The notes beneath the pieces are model-generated. The model did not search any database, had not been told where the DNA came from, and was given only the letters and a program-made list of their open reading frames with translations. Shown one piece after another: positions 17,825 to 26,687 of a stretch of DNA of 64,000 bases (positions are counted from its first letter, which is position 1; the number at the start of each line of letters is the position of its first letter). The stretch comes from a bacterium. Lineage in GTDB: Bacteria; Cyanobacteriota; Sericytochromatia; S15B-MN24; UBA4093. The DNA lies in assembly GCA_017744355.1 (NCBI GenBank), contig JAGIBK010000002.1, positions 45,001-109,000 on the forward strand, in the 5' to 3' direction. Both the position numbers and the translations under genes were made by a program.

Positions 17825-19522
17825 TTGACTCACCCTAGCGTCCGCGTTCTGCCGCTCGGCGGGCTCGGCGAGATCGGCAAGAACATGTGGGCCGTCGAGA
17901 CCGACGACGACCTCATCATCTTGGATTGCGGCTTCGCCTTCCCCAGCGAGGAGATGTACGGCATCGACTACGTCCTGCCCGACTACTCCTACGTGGTGGA
18001 GCACCAGGCCAAGCTGCGTGGGATCTACATCTCCCACGGCCATGAGGACCACATCGGCGGCTTGCCTTACTTGCTCAAGCTGCTCGATCCCATCCCCACG
18101 GTCTATGCCACGCCCCTGACCGCGAGCATCATCGAGGCCAAGCTCAAGGAGCACCCCTCGCTGCGTGGTAAGGTGCCCCTGCAGGTGGTCAACCCGCGCG
18201 ATCGCCTGGAAGCGGGCGGTTGCACTGTCGAGTACGTGCGGGTCACCCACTCCATCCCTGACGCCTGCGCGATCGCCGTCCACACCGCGGCCGGCACCTT
18301 GATCTACACCGGCGACTTCAAGATGGACCAGACGCCCGTCGACGGGCAGTTCTTCGACTTCGCCCGCTTCGCCCAGATGGGCGAGGAGGGGGTCTTGGTC
18401 CTCATGTCGGACTCGACCAACGCCACGCGCGAGGGCTTCACCCCCAGCGAGCGCCTGGTCGAGCTGGGGCTCGATTCCTCCTTCGCGACCGCCAAGAACC
18501 GGGTGATCGTGGCGACCTTCGCTTCGAGTGTCCACCGGGTGCAGTCCATCTGCTCACTCGCGCAGAAGTACGGCCGCAAGGTCGCGCTCATCGGCCGCTC
18601 GCTCCAGAAGATGGCCGAGCACGCCAAGAAGCACGGGTTCCTCACGGTGCCGGACGGCCTGATCCTGCCCATCGACAAGATCAACGCCTTGCCCCACGAA
18701 GAGGTCTGCATCATCACGACCGGCTCGCAGGGCGAGCCCACCAGCGGCCTGACCCGGATCGCCAAGCACGACCACAAGCACATCAGCGTGATCGCGGGCG
18801 ACACCATCATTCTCTCGGCGATCCCCATCCCGGGCAACGAGCGCGCCGTCAGCCGCATCATCAACACCCTCTTCCAGCGCGGCGCGCGGGTCGTCTACGA
18901 CACCAACCGCTCCAACGCGCCGGGGGCCCTCAAGCACGTTTCGGGCCACGCCAGCCGCGAAGAGCTGGGCCTGATGCTGGTGCTGACCAAGCCCAAGTAC
19001 TTCATCCCCATCCACGGCGAGACCCGCCAGCTCACCAAGCACGGCGAGCTGGCAGTGGCGACCGGGGTGCCTCCGGAGCACGTCTTCATCCTCGAGAACG
19101 GCGACATCATCGACTTCAACCACGAGCGCGGCAAGGTGGTGGGTCAGTTCAACGCCGAGCCGGTGCTCGTCGACGGCGGCCGGATCACCAGCCTCGGCAC
19201 CACCGTCATGCGCGATCGCCAGAAGCTCGGCCAAGAGGGTGTCGTCTCGACCGTCGTCACGGTGGACGAGGAAGGCTACCTGGTGGATGGGCCCGAGCTC
19301 TTGAGCCAGGGCTTCCTGTTCGCCGACGAGCTGGCTGCCATGGCCGACGAGGCCAAGGAGGCCGTGGTGGGCGCGCTGGATCGCTGCCGTACCGAGGGGG
19401 CGCTGGCGTCCGAGGCCTTGCGCTCGGCCATCAGCGAGGATCTCGGCAAGTTCCTCTACGAGCGGGTGCGCCGTCGGCCGGTCATCCTGTCCATGGTGCA
19501 GGTGGCGCGAAACGGGCGGTAG
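17825..19522 (+). CDS. rnj: Ribonuclease J
   Basis: A 565-residue metallo-beta-lactamase/beta-CASP nuclease that acts in 5'-to-3' RNA decay and rRNA maturation. The zinc motif is HGHEDHIGG (71-79). Further family blocks are YTGDFKMDQTP, MSDSTNA, ATFASSVHRVQS, the beta-CASP TGSQGEP and HVSGHASREEL. It starts at TTG with GGAGG inside the end of dapA, so translation is likely coupled. The asd-dapA-rnj order is shared with Bacillus. With pnp nearby, two RNA-decay enzymes lie within 9 kb. Confidence 0.95.
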   Translation: MTHPSVRVLPLGGLGEIGKNMWAVETDDDLIILDCGFAFPSEEMYGIDYVLPDYSYVVEHQAKLRGIYISHGHEDHIGGLPYLLKLLDPIPTVYATPLTASIIEAKLKEHPSLRGKVPLQVVNPRDRLEAGGCTVEYVRVTHSIPDACAIAVHTAAGTLIYTGDFKMDQTPVDGQFFDFARFAQMGEEGVLVLMSDSTNATREGFTPSERLVELGLDSSFATAKNRVIVATFASSVHRVQSICSLAQKYGRKVALIGRSLQKMAEHAKKHGFLTVPDGLILPIDKINALPHEEVCIITTGSQGEPTSGLTRIAKHDHKHISVIAGDTIILSAIPIPGNERAVSRIINTLFQRGARVVYDTNRSNAPGALKHVSGHASREELGLMLVLTKPKYFIPIHGETRQLTKHGELAVATGVPPEHVFILENGDIIDFNHERGKVVGQFNAEPVLVDGGRITSLGTTVMRDRQKLGQEGVVSTVVTVDEEGYLVDGPELLSQGFLFADELAAMADEAKEAVVGALDRCRTEGALASEALRSAISEDLGKFLYERVRRRPVILSMVQVARNGR

Positions 19523-19550
19523 CGATTAGAGCTGCGCCAAGCGAGGTAAG

Positions 19551-21476
19551 TTGATTCTGGAACGGTCCGCGCATGGGGGCTTCACCTTGAATCAACCGCA
19601 TCTCGACCCTGTCGTCCGACGCCTCGTCTGGCGCTTCGATGCCCCACCCGAGCGCGTCTGGCCGCTGGTTTCCGATACCGACCGAACCAATCGGCTCTTC
19701 AAGCTGGCGCCGGTGACGTACGACGTCTCGCCCAACCCGCGGGGCGGCGTCAAGCGCCGCGCCAGCGCCTGGTTTGGCCCCTTGCCCTTTACCTGGGAGG
19801 AGCGGCCGTACGAATGGGTCGAGGGCAAGGCCTACAGCGTGCGTCGCGAGTACCAGGGCGGTCCCTTTCGGACCTTCGGCCTTGAAATCTCACTCGAGCC
19901 CGACGGCACCGGCACCCGCGTAAGCGTCGTGGCCGCCTACACCCCTCGACATGCCCTGACCAAGCCCCTGGCGCGATCCTTCGCCAATGCTGCCATCAAG
20001 TTATTCGAGCAGGCTTACCGCGACTACGCGCAGGTCCTGCGTGGAGAGCGCCCGATCGAGAGCCTCTTGCCCGTCGCGAATCCGACCTCGGTACAGGGGG
20101 AGCGGGGCGAGGCGATCGCCCGTGAGCTCGTCGCACTCGGCTTCGATGAGGTGCTGGTCGCGCGCCTGGTCTTCCACGTCCTGAGCGGCCCCGAGGAGGA
20201 GCTCGACAAGATGCGCCCCTTCGCGCTCGCCAAAGACTGGCAGGTCGAGCGGCGCGAGATGCTCAAGCTCTTCCTCCACGCGACCCGACTGGGCCTGCTC
20301 GAACTCAAGTGGGACCTGCTCTGCCCGGCGTGTCGCGGGCCGCGCGAGCGCGTCGCCACCCTCTCGCAGCTCAGCGCTCAGGCGCACTGCGACGCCTGCA
20401 ACATCCGCATCGACGCCGACTTCGGTCAATCGGTCGAGTTGAGCTTCCGTCCCAGCCCGAGCCTGCGCAAGGTCGAACGACGCTTCTTCTGCGTCGGGGG
20501 GCCGGCCTGGACCCCTCACGTCGTCTTCCAGGCCCTCCTGGAGCCCGGCGCCGCCCGGGAGGTGGCCCTCACCCTGGCACCAGGGACCTACCGCCTGCGC
20601 AGCCCCCAGGTGAGCAACCAGCTGACCGTCACCCTGCGTGACGAGGCCCCCGATGCCGGCGCCACCCAGCACGTCCGGATCACGTCGGCGGGCTTCGCCC
20701 CCGGGATGCTGGACCAGGACCACGCGGTCCTGCGCCTGTGCCTCGAGACGGACGCGCCGCTTCAAGTGTGCCTCGAGCGTACCGCCTGGGCGGATGACGT
20801 GGTCACGGGCGCTTACGTCAGCACCCTCCAGGAGTTCCGCAGCCTGTTCTCGGCTGAGGTCCTCGCCCCGGGGCTGGAGCTCGGAGTGGGCAAGGTCGCC
20901 ATCATGTTCACCGACCTCAAGAGCTCGACGGCCATGTACGAGCAACTGGGGGATGCGACGGCCTTCTCGCTGGTGCAGACCCACTTCCGGATCCTGGAAG
21001 CGGCGATCGCCGCCAACAACGGCTCGGTGGTCAAGACCGTGGGGGACGCCGTCATGGCCTCGTTCCACGACGTGACCGATTGCGTGCGCGCCGCCTTCGA
21101 AATCCAGGCGTCGGTCGCCCGCTACAACGCGGGCCACCCCGACAAGCCGGCGCCCATCGTGGTGAAGCTGGGGGCGCACGCGGGGCCGTGCATCGCGGTC
21201 AACCTCAACGATCGGCTGGACTTCTTCGGGACGACCGTCAACATGGCCGCCCGTGTCCAGAACGAGGCGGTGGGGGAGGACGTGGTGCTCTCGCAGGCGG
21301 TCCTCGCAGATCCTGGCGTGCAGGCCCTGCTCGCGGAGCTTCCCCTGGCCAAGCGCGAGCGCTTCGACGTCACCCTCAGAGGCTTGAGCGCGAGCTACGA
21401 GCTGACCCGCCTCGTCCCGAGCGCCCAAGCGGATGCGATGGGCAAGCTTCGGCTCTTCACCGACGCGCTCAGCTAG
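19551..21476 (+). CDS. Class III adenylate cyclase with SRPBCC and DUF5939-like sensor regions
   Basis: The 641-residue protein has three parts. Residues 15-175 look like an SRPBCC/START-type ligand-binding fold. Residues 185-440 resemble DUF5939, with two zinc-ribbon Cys pairs (CPAC 258-261 and CDAC 280-283). Residues 448-640 are a class III cyclase domain: metal-binding Asp455 (MFTDLKSS) and Asp499 (KTVGDAVMA), adenine-selecting Lys495 and Asp557, and transition-state Asn564 and Arg568 (VNMAAR). This set predicts cAMP rather than cGMP. The start is TTG with AGGTAAG upstream. No membrane span is seen. Confidence 0.85.
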   Translation: MILERSAHGGFTLNQPHLDPVVRRLVWRFDAPPERVWPLVSDTDRTNRLFKLAPVTYDVSPNPRGGVKRRASAWFGPLPFTWEERPYEWVEGKAYSVRREYQGGPFRTFGLEISLEPDGTGTRVSVVAAYTPRHALTKPLARSFANAAIKLFEQAYRDYAQVLRGERPIESLLPVANPTSVQGERGEAIARELVALGFDEVLVARLVFHVLSGPEEELDKMRPFALAKDWQVERREMLKLFLHATRLGLLELKWDLLCPACRGPRERVATLSQLSAQAHCDACNIRIDADFGQSVELSFRPSPSLRKVERRFFCVGGPAWTPHVVFQALLEPGAAREVALTLAPGTYRLRSPQVSNQLTVTLRDEAPDAGATQHVRITSAGFAPGMLDQDHAVLRLCLETDAPLQVCLERTAWADDVVTGAYVSTLQEFRSLFSAEVLAPGLELGVGKVAIMFTDLKSSTAMYEQLGDATAFSLVQTHFRILEAAIAANNGSVVKTVGDAVMASFHDVTDCVRAAFEIQASVARYNAGHPDKPAPIVVKLGAHAGPCIAVNLNDRLDFFGTTVNMAARVQNEAVGEDVVLSQAVLADPGVQALLAELPLAKRERFDVTLRGLSASYELTRLVPSAQADAMGKLRLFTDALS

Positions 21477-21576
21477 ATCGAGCGTCCCATCCTTCATCCG
21501 GGCGTTACCCGGCGATCATCCCCTGTTCGCACCCGGGGCCTATCCTGGCTGATATTCAGACAGGAGGTTGGATTTG

Positions 21577-22254
21577 GTGCGTCACGTCAATCGCGTCGGG
21601 CTCGTCGCCCTCGGGGGACTCTTACTCGTTTCTGGCTGCGGCGGTGTGCCCTTCGGCATGCTCCCCGAGTCGATGACCCCGCCCATCACGACGAATCCCA
21701 TCGCTCCTGGCGAAGATTGGGCCGGTGGGGGAGGCGCCTACCAGCCAGCCCCCGGCCGGAGCCCGGCGCCGGTCGTGACGCCCAGCCCTGGCCGGACCCC
21801 GTCACCGGTTGGGACTCCCGATCCCGTCGCGACGCCGATCCCGCCCGCGAACGACCTGGCAGGCGCGGAGGCGATCGTCTTCCAGCAGACCAACGAGGAG
21901 CGCGCCAAGGTCGGCGCCAAGGCCCTCGCCTCGGATCCCCAGCTCAACGCCCTGGCGCGCAGCCGCAGCGAGGACATGGTCAAGCGCAACTACTTCGACC
22001 ACGTCACGCCCGATGGCAAGAAGGTCTTCGACATGCTCAAGGAGATGGGCTTCGCCTACTCGACGGCCGGTGAGAACATCGCCTACAACAGCTATCCGCT
22101 CTCCCAGTCGCCCCAGCGGGCCATGACGGCCTGGATGAACAGCTCGGGCCACAAGGCGAACATTCTCAATACGCGCTTCGGTCGCATCGGGGTAGGGGCT
22201 TACAAGCGGTCGTCCGACGGGGCGATCTTCTACACCCAGGTCTTCACGAACTAA
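21577..22254 (+). CDS. CAP/SCP-domain lipoprotein (YkwD-like)
   Basis: The roughly 225-residue protein has a signal peptide with lipobox (LVSGC), a Pro/Thr-rich linker with TPSPGRTPSPVGTPDP, and a CAP domain. CAP hallmarks are TNEERAKVGAKAL, SEDMVKRNYFDHV, AGENIAY and SSGHKANIL. Such domains are extracellular, often calcium- or lipid-binding; no activity can be assigned. GTG at 21577 lies nine bases after AGGAGG; TTG codons at 21574 and 21568 are in frame but closer to it. The last 23 bases are duplicated downstream. Confidence 0.85.
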   Translation: MRHVNRVGLVALGGLLLVSGCGGVPFGMLPESMTPPITTNPIAPGEDWAGGGGAYQPAPGRSPAPVVTPSPGRTPSPVGTPDPVATPIPPANDLAGAEAIVFQQTNEERAKVGAKALASDPQLNALARSRSEDMVKRNYFDHVTPDGKKVFDMLKEMGFAYSTAGENIAYNSYPLSQSPQRAMTAWMNSSGHKANILNTRFGRIGVGAYKRSSDGAIFYTQVFTN

Positions 22255-22305
22255 GGGGCTGCCGCAGGGGCGGGCCTACAAGACCCAGGTCTTCACGAAC
22301 TAAGG
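22234..22305. repeat. Duplicated 3' end of the CAP gene
   Basis: The 23 bases at 22234-22256, covering the last codons and stop of the CAP gene (ACCCAGGTCTTCACGAACTA plus AGG), recur exactly at 22283-22305, offset by 49. The second copy follows the stop and is not translated as part of the gene. Confidence 0.85.
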
Positions 22306-22312
22306 AGGTGAA

Positions 22313-22684
22313 TCAGGCGCGCGCCTGCTTGAGCTGCTGGTGCTCGACCCAGCTGATGAGCTTGGTGATCTCGACCGGCTTGGTGACCGCGTGGCTCGCG
22401 CCGGCTTTGACGAAGGCCTGCAGCTGCGAGGCGTCATGGACCATCGCCACCAGCGGAATCTGGTAGGTCGCTCGCGTGCACTTGAGGCACCGGATGGCGT
22501 CGATGGTCGAGAGGTATTCGAGGCCCGAGTCGATCAGGGCCAGGTCCACGGTCCGAGTCAGGCAGGCGGAAACCAGGGAGATGCTGCTGTCGGTGTTCAG
22601 AACGCGGTGGCCATGGCGCTCCAGGCTTGCGGTGAGATTGCGCCGCAAGATGGCCGATGGGGAGCAGACCACGATCGTGAGCAT
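22313..22684 (-). CDS. Response-regulator receiver-like protein lacking the acidic pair
   Basis: A 123-residue single receiver (CheY-like) domain. The phospho-acceptor strand ends LALIDSG and the conserved Lys is in AVTKPVE. The N-terminal acidic pair that normally binds magnesium is replaced by Cys-Ser (IVVCSPSAILRR). This suggests weak or no phosphorylation and a role in protein binding (pseudo-receiver). No histidine kinase or output domain lies beside it. Confidence 0.7.
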   Translation of the reverse strand: MLTIVVCSPSAILRRNLTASLERHGHRVLNTDSSISLVSACLTRTVDLALIDSGLEYLSTIDAIRCLKCTRATYQIPLVAMVHDASQLQAFVKAGASHAVTKPVEITKLISWVEHQQLKQARA

Positions 22685-22734
22685 CTTTGCGCCTCGGTGG
22701 AAAATACGGTAGCCAAGCGATCATATACCCACCC

Positions 22735-23913
22735 TTAAGGGAGGCTGAACGCTTCGAGGCTGGAGACGAGAGAGGGGCTGTGCGCGACGTAGAGCGCTTT
22801 GCCATCCGGCGAGAAGGTGAGGCCGGCGACGTGCTGCGTTTCAGCCGTCGCGAGCTCCCCGACCTCGCGGTCCAGGATCTTGGTCTCGCCGTAGGGATAG
22901 ATACCGGGGCGGCCGACGGCCACTTGGCGCTTGCCGGGGCGCAGCGCCAGGCTCAGCTGGGTGTTGCCCTTCTCGCCGCCCAGGATGAACCCGGCGGCCG
23001 GCTGGGCTTCGAGCGAGTCGTCCGCCGCCGGGAGCAACTCGACCAGCTGGAAGATGTCCGCCACGACATGGGAGATCCCTACCACCCAGCCCGGCCGAGC
23101 GGCGATCGCGCAGATGGGGAAGGGAACCTCGAGCACCTCGCCGATCTGGCCCGATGCGCGAAACACGACGAGCGTCCCGACCGCGTCGCCCTCCTGCGTC
23201 AGGTTGACCAGGAAGCGATCGCTATCCAGGCGTACGATTTGCTGGGCGGAGCCCCCGAGCTTGTGGCGCTCGATCCGTCGGCCGGTTTCGAGGTCGTAGA
23301 CGTACAGATCTCCGCTCGGCAAGTAGGCGCGCTTGCCATCCGCCGAGAGGGCGGCGTGGGCGGTGATGCCGAGGTGGGCATCGACCGCGATGGGGCTTCC
23401 CACGTCGAAGGGCACCTTGCTGAGGCTGCGCGAGCCGGTGTCGACTGCGAAGAGGCCCAGCGAGACGCCTCGCTGCCAATCGCTGAAGAAGACTGAGCGG
23501 CCATCCGCGCTGATGAGCGGCGAATCGATCGCAAAGCGCAAGCCATCGAGGCGCTTCGCCTCGGTGTAGCCCCGCGAGGCGCCGTTCGGCTTCAAGACGG
23601 TGACGCCGTAGCGGGTGGTGAAGTAGAGTTCGCCGGTCGTCGGGTGGGCGACGACGCCGCGGGGATCGTCCTGGGGCGTGGGCCTGAAACGCCAGGCGGA
23701 GAGCAAGGGCCCCATGGGCGTCGCCGCAGGCTCGGGCGTGTTGTCCGGCTGAACAGAGGCAGAGGCCGTGCCCGACGAGGAGGTCGGCTGCGAGGTGCCG
23801 GTGCGCGAGGGCGTGTTGGCGAGCTGAGTGGGGGCGGCGGGGTTGAGCAGGCAGCCAGAAAGCGCTAGCGCCATGAGCAAGACCGGCAGGACGAGTCGGC
23901 GAGGCTGCGGCAT
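22735..23913 (-). CDS. Lipoprotein with predicted beta-propeller repeats
   Basis: The 392-residue protein has a lipobox (LALSGC), a Ser/Thr/Pro linker and a region with repeated propeller-like strands (VVAHPTTGELYFTTRYGVTVL, LISADGRSVFFSDW, ALSADGKRAYLPSGDLYVYD, LTFSPDGKALYVAHSP). These resemble YVTN/WD40-like blades. It is not closely similar to the NHL proteins further right. Likely periplasmic or surface-exposed; function unknown. Confidence 0.7.
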   Translation of the reverse strand: MPQPRRLVLPVLLMALALSGCLLNPAAPTQLANTPSRTGTSQPTSSSGTASASVQPDNTPEPAATPMGPLLSAWRFRPTPQDDPRGVVAHPTTGELYFTTRYGVTVLKPNGASRGYTEAKRLDGLRFAIDSPLISADGRSVFFSDWQRGVSLGLFAVDTGSRSLSKVPFDVGSPIAVDAHLGITAHAALSADGKRAYLPSGDLYVYDLETGRRIERHKLGGSAQQIVRLDSDRFLVNLTQEGDAVGTLVVFRASGQIGEVLEVPFPICAIAARPGWVVGISHVVADIFQLVELLPAADDSLEAQPAAGFILGGEKGNTQLSLALRPGKRQVAVGRPGIYPYGETKILDREVGELATAETQHVAGLTFSPDGKALYVAHSPSLVSSLEAFSLP

Positions 23914-23949
23914 GGGCTCACCTCCTGTTTACGATTATGCTGCTTGATA

Positions 23950-23978
23950 TGAATAATATTATTTTATTTTTATGTCAA
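23950..23978 (-). promoter_or_regulatory. AT-rich promoter of the propeller-like lipoprotein gene
   Basis: Read on the minus strand: consensus TTGACA (23978-23973), a 17-base spacer, then TATTCA as a weak -10. The spacer is almost pure A/T and holds the palindrome AATAATATTATT (23952-23963). This patch stands out against the G+C-rich surroundings. Confidence 0.45.
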
Positions 23979-24260
23979 CTGGTCTTGCTTGGCGAGATAG
24001 CGATCGCCCTTTGCCGTCACCACCAGCGCCTGCGGGCCCAGGCTCGGGCTGCTCTGGCAGGCGATAGGGCAGGAAGTGCAGCTCCCCGACGCGCAGGAGG
24101 CGTCCGAGGCATCGAGGGCCTGGGCCTCGACGTAGCCCAGGCGCAAGAGGTGGCCGAGCAGTTGCTCGTAGGTTTCGCGGCTGAGCCCCAGCTTGAGACG
24201 CAGGTCCAGGTTCGAGGAGGTCGGGGCGTGACGGATGGCCCCGAGCAGCTCCTTGAGCAT
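23970..24260 (-). CDS. feoC: FeoC-like winged-helix protein with Cys cluster
   Basis: A 96-residue protein with an N-terminal winged-helix (LSRETYEQLLGHLLRLGYVEA) and a cysteine-rich loop with four closely spaced Cys (CASGSCTSCPIAC), as in FeoC proteins that may carry an iron-sulfur cluster. It follows feoB by one base. FeoC is thought to regulate or stabilise FeoB; that role here is by analogy. Confidence 0.8.
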   Translation of the reverse strand: MLKELLGAIRHAPTSSNLDLRLKLGLSRETYEQLLGHLLRLGYVEAQALDASDASCASGSCTSCPIACQSSPSLGPQALVVTAKGDRYLAKQDQLT

Positions 24261-24261
24261 G

Positions 24262-26292
24262 TTAGCCGAGCCCCAGCAGGCGCCCGACCTGGTAGATCAG
24301 GGTGCCGAGCACGAAGGCGAGCACCAGGCCGTAGGTCGCCGAGAAGGCGGTCCACTTCACGCTGAGGGTCTCGCGCCAGATGGCGACGATGGTCGAGTAG
24401 CAGGGGATGTAGACCAGGCTCACGACCATGAAGCTGTAGGCCACCAAGGGCGTGATGCTCTGGCGCAGCACGCCGCCCAGGCCGTCCTCGCCGACGCCGT
24501 AGATGACGGCGAGCGAGGCGAGCGCACCTTCCTTGGCGATGAAGCCGCCTACCAGGCTGACCAGGAGGCGCCAGTCGAAGCCCATGGGCACGCCGATGGG
24601 GGCGAGCACGTGGCCGAGGATGCCGGCGAACGACTGCTCGATGGTGCCAAAGGGCACGTGGGTGAAGATCCAGATGACGCCGGTCATCAGGGTGATCTGA
24701 GTGGCGGCGCGGCGCAGGAAGCCGCCGGCCGAGCGCCAAGCCTGCCTGAGCACGTTCCGGGCGATGGGGCGGTGGTAGGGGGGCAGCTCCATGATGAAGG
24801 GGGAGGGCTCCCCGGGGAACAGGGTCTTCTTGAAGGCCAGGCTGATGATGAGCACCAGGCTCACGCTGATGGCGTAGAGCGAGAGCATGGCGAGCGTCGC
24901 CTGCAGGCCCGTGAAGAAGGTCCCCACGAAGAAGACGAACAGGACCAGGCGGGCCTGACAGAGCATCAGGGGGTTGACCAGGATGGTCAGGAGCCGGTCG
25001 GCGCGGTTGTCCACGATGCGGGCGGCCATGACCGCGGGCACGTTGCAGCCGAAGCCCATCAGCAGGGGCAGGAAGCTACGGCCGTGCAGGCCGAAGGCGC
25101 CCATGAAGCGATCCACCACGAAGGCGGCGCGGGCGAGGTAGCCCGAGTCTTCCAAGAGGGCGAACAGGGTGAAGAAGATGGCGATGACCGGGAAGAAGCC
25201 CGCCACGGTCGCAAAGCCCGCCCACAGGCCGTCCACCATGAAGTCGCCCAGGATGCTGGGGGCGCCGAGCTTCTCGAGGGCGCTGCGGATGAGTCCGCCG
25301 CCTTGGTCGAGGAGGCCGCCGAACCCGTCGTTGATCGGGGTGGCCAGCGAGAAGGTGATGAAGAACATGAGCCCGAAGACCAGGATCATGATGGGCAGGC
25401 CCCACAGGCGGTGGGTGACGACCCGGTCGATCCGGTCGGTCCAGTCCTCGACGTCGGGGCGGCGCGTGACGACCTCGGCCATGATGTCGGCCAAGAGGGC
25501 GTACTGGGCGCCGATCACTTCGGCCTCCAGATCTTCGAGGGCGGGGGTGCGCCGCAACTGAGCGGCGCGTGCGACGGCAGGGGCGAGCGAGGGGCGGCTG
25601 GCCGCCAGCTCGCCGATGGCGGCGTCGCCTTCGAGCAGCTTGCGGGCGAACCATTCGGGGTCGAAGCCCCCGAGGGCGGTGGCGTCGAGCTTGGAGGCGA
25701 CGTCGGCGATCGCTTCGGTGACGGCGGTAGGCAGGGGCGCGCGCAGGGGGCGGCCCGGGCGATCGCCATCGAGCATGCGCTGGACGGCCTGGATGGTCTC
25801 GTCCCGGCCCGTGCGGCGCTCGGCCACCATGGGCACCACCGGCACGCCGAGGCGGGCCTCCAGGGCCTTGGCGTCGATCACGACGCCCTTGGCTTCGGCG
25901 ATGTCCATCATGTTGAGGACCACCACCACCTTGTCGGTCAGCTCCAGCAGTTGCAGCGTCAGGTAGAGGTTGCGCTCGAGGTTGGCCGCATCCACCAGGT
26001 TGACGACCACGTCGGGGCGTTCGAGGGCGATGAACTCGCGGGCGATGAGCTCTTCGGGCGAGAGGGCGCTCAGGCTGTAGGTGCCGGGCAGGTCGATGAG
26101 GCGCAGGGTGCGATCGCCGACCTGGTGGGAGCCCTCCATCCGCGCCACGGTCTTGCCCGACCAGTTGCCCACGTGCTGGTGCATGCCGGTCAGGGCGTTG
26201 AAGAGGGTGCTCTTGCCGACGTTGGGGTTGCCCGCGAGGGCGACGGTGGCGGTGGGCTTGGCGACCGAGGTCGGGGTGGAGGTCATGGTCAC
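24262..26292 (-). CDS. feoB: Ferrous iron transporter FeoB
   Basis: A 676-residue inner-membrane Fe(II) transporter. The N-terminal G domain has G1 GNPNVGKST (21-29), G3 DLPGTYSL and G4 NMMD, followed by a helical spacer. The membrane part has two Gate regions, with [12 protein letters not shown] and [14 protein letters not shown] holding the conserved Cys residues. It lies between feoA and feoC with gaps of one or two bases and shares their Fur-type operator. Confidence 0.96.
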   Translation of the reverse strand: MTMTSTPTSVAKPTATVALAGNPNVGKSTLFNALTGMHQHVGNWSGKTVARMEGSHQVGDRTLRLIDLPGTYSLSALSPEELIAREFIALERPDVVVNLVDAANLERNLYLTLQLLELTDKVVVVLNMMDIAEAKGVVIDAKALEARLGVPVVPMVAERRTGRDETIQAVQRMLDGDRPGRPLRAPLPTAVTEAIADVASKLDATALGGFDPEWFARKLLEGDAAIGELAASRPSLAPAVARAAQLRRTPALEDLEAEVIGAQYALLADIMAEVVTRRPDVEDWTDRIDRVVTHRLWGLPIMILVFGLMFFITFSLATPINDGFGGLLDQGGGLIRSALEKLGAPSILGDFMVDGLWAGFATVAGFFPVIAIFFTLFALLEDSGYLARAAFVVDRFMGAFGLHGRSFLPLLMGFGCNVPAVMAARIVDNRADRLLTILVNPLMLCQARLVLFVFFVGTFFTGLQATLAMLSLYAISVSLVLIISLAFKKTLFPGEPSPFIMELPPYHRPIARNVLRQAWRSAGGFLRRAATQITLMTGVIWIFTHVPFGTIEQSFAGILGHVLAPIGVPMGFDWRLLVSLVGGFIAKEGALASLAVIYGVGEDGLGGVLRQSITPLVAYSFMVVSLVYIPCYSTIVAIWRETLSVKWTAFSATYGLVLAFVLGTLIYQVGRLLGLG

Positions 26293-26294
26293 GA

Positions 26295-26525
26295 TTAGAG
26301 CAGCTCCACGGCGATGGCCTCGGCGTCGCGGCGCCGCATGGCCAGGTGGTACCCGCGGACGGCGTACTCGACCGGATCGTTGAGCGGCGCGGTGCGCACG
26401 GCCGCGATGTCGGTGCCTGCGACCAGGCCGAGATCGAGCATGCGACGACGGGTGGGGCCGGCGCCTCCGACCGAGACGATGCGCGCGCGTTGACCGGGGG
26501 CGAGCTGGCTGAGCTTAGCGACCAT
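26295..26525 (-). CDS. feoA: Ferrous iron transport protein FeoA
   Basis: A 76-residue SH3-like cytoplasmic partner of FeoB. Typical features are [26 protein letters not shown] and [13 protein letters not shown]. The ATG at 26525 is chosen, with GGAAGG upstream. An ATG at 26576 would give 93 residues, but it lies inside the Fur-type palindrome and just downstream of the promoter, so it is unlikely to be used. Confidence 0.9.
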   Translation of the reverse strand: MVAKLSQLAPGQRARIVSVGGAGPTRRRMLDLGLVAGTDIAAVRTAPLNDPVEYAVRGYHLAMRRRDAEAIAVELL

Positions 26526-26559
26526 GGCGACCTTCCCATCGAGCAAGTTGCAAGTGCAA

Positions 26560-26576
26560 TTGAGAATAATTCTCAA
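26560..26576. promoter_or_regulatory. Fur-type iron box of the feo operon
   Basis: TTGAGAATAATTCTCAA is a near-perfect palindrome. Its core TGAGAAT-A-ATTCTCA has the Fur 7-1-7 layout (consensus TGATAAT-N-ATTATCA), with one difference in each half. It covers the expected first bases of the feo transcript, where bound Fur would block transcription when iron is plentiful. Confidence 0.8.
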
Positions 26577-26584
26577 CTTACAGC

Positions 26585-26613
26585 AGCTTAGCCGAGCCAG
26601 CCTTCTTTGTCAA
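26585..26613 (-). promoter_or_regulatory. Promoter of feoABC
   Basis: On the minus strand, TTGACA (26613-26608), a 17-base spacer and TAAGCT (26590-26585). The transcript would start near 26578, right at the Fur-type box. Confidence 0.65.
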
Positions 26614-26687
26614 TCGGCTCAGCCCTCTCGTGGGAAGGGTTTCGGGGCGATTTTAGCGCATCCGTCCGAACAGGTTCGTCAGACGCT

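Noticed and set aside
24235-26298. A long plus-strand open frame opposite feoB
   Set aside because: It is antisense to a clear feoB with all G-domain motifs. Its Glu/Asp/Gly/His-rich composition is typical of the opposite strand of a G+C-rich gene.
26526-26576. Upstream ATG at 26576 for feoA
   Set aside because: It lies inside the Fur-type palindrome and next to the predicted transcription start, and adds 17 residues not seen in FeoA proteins.
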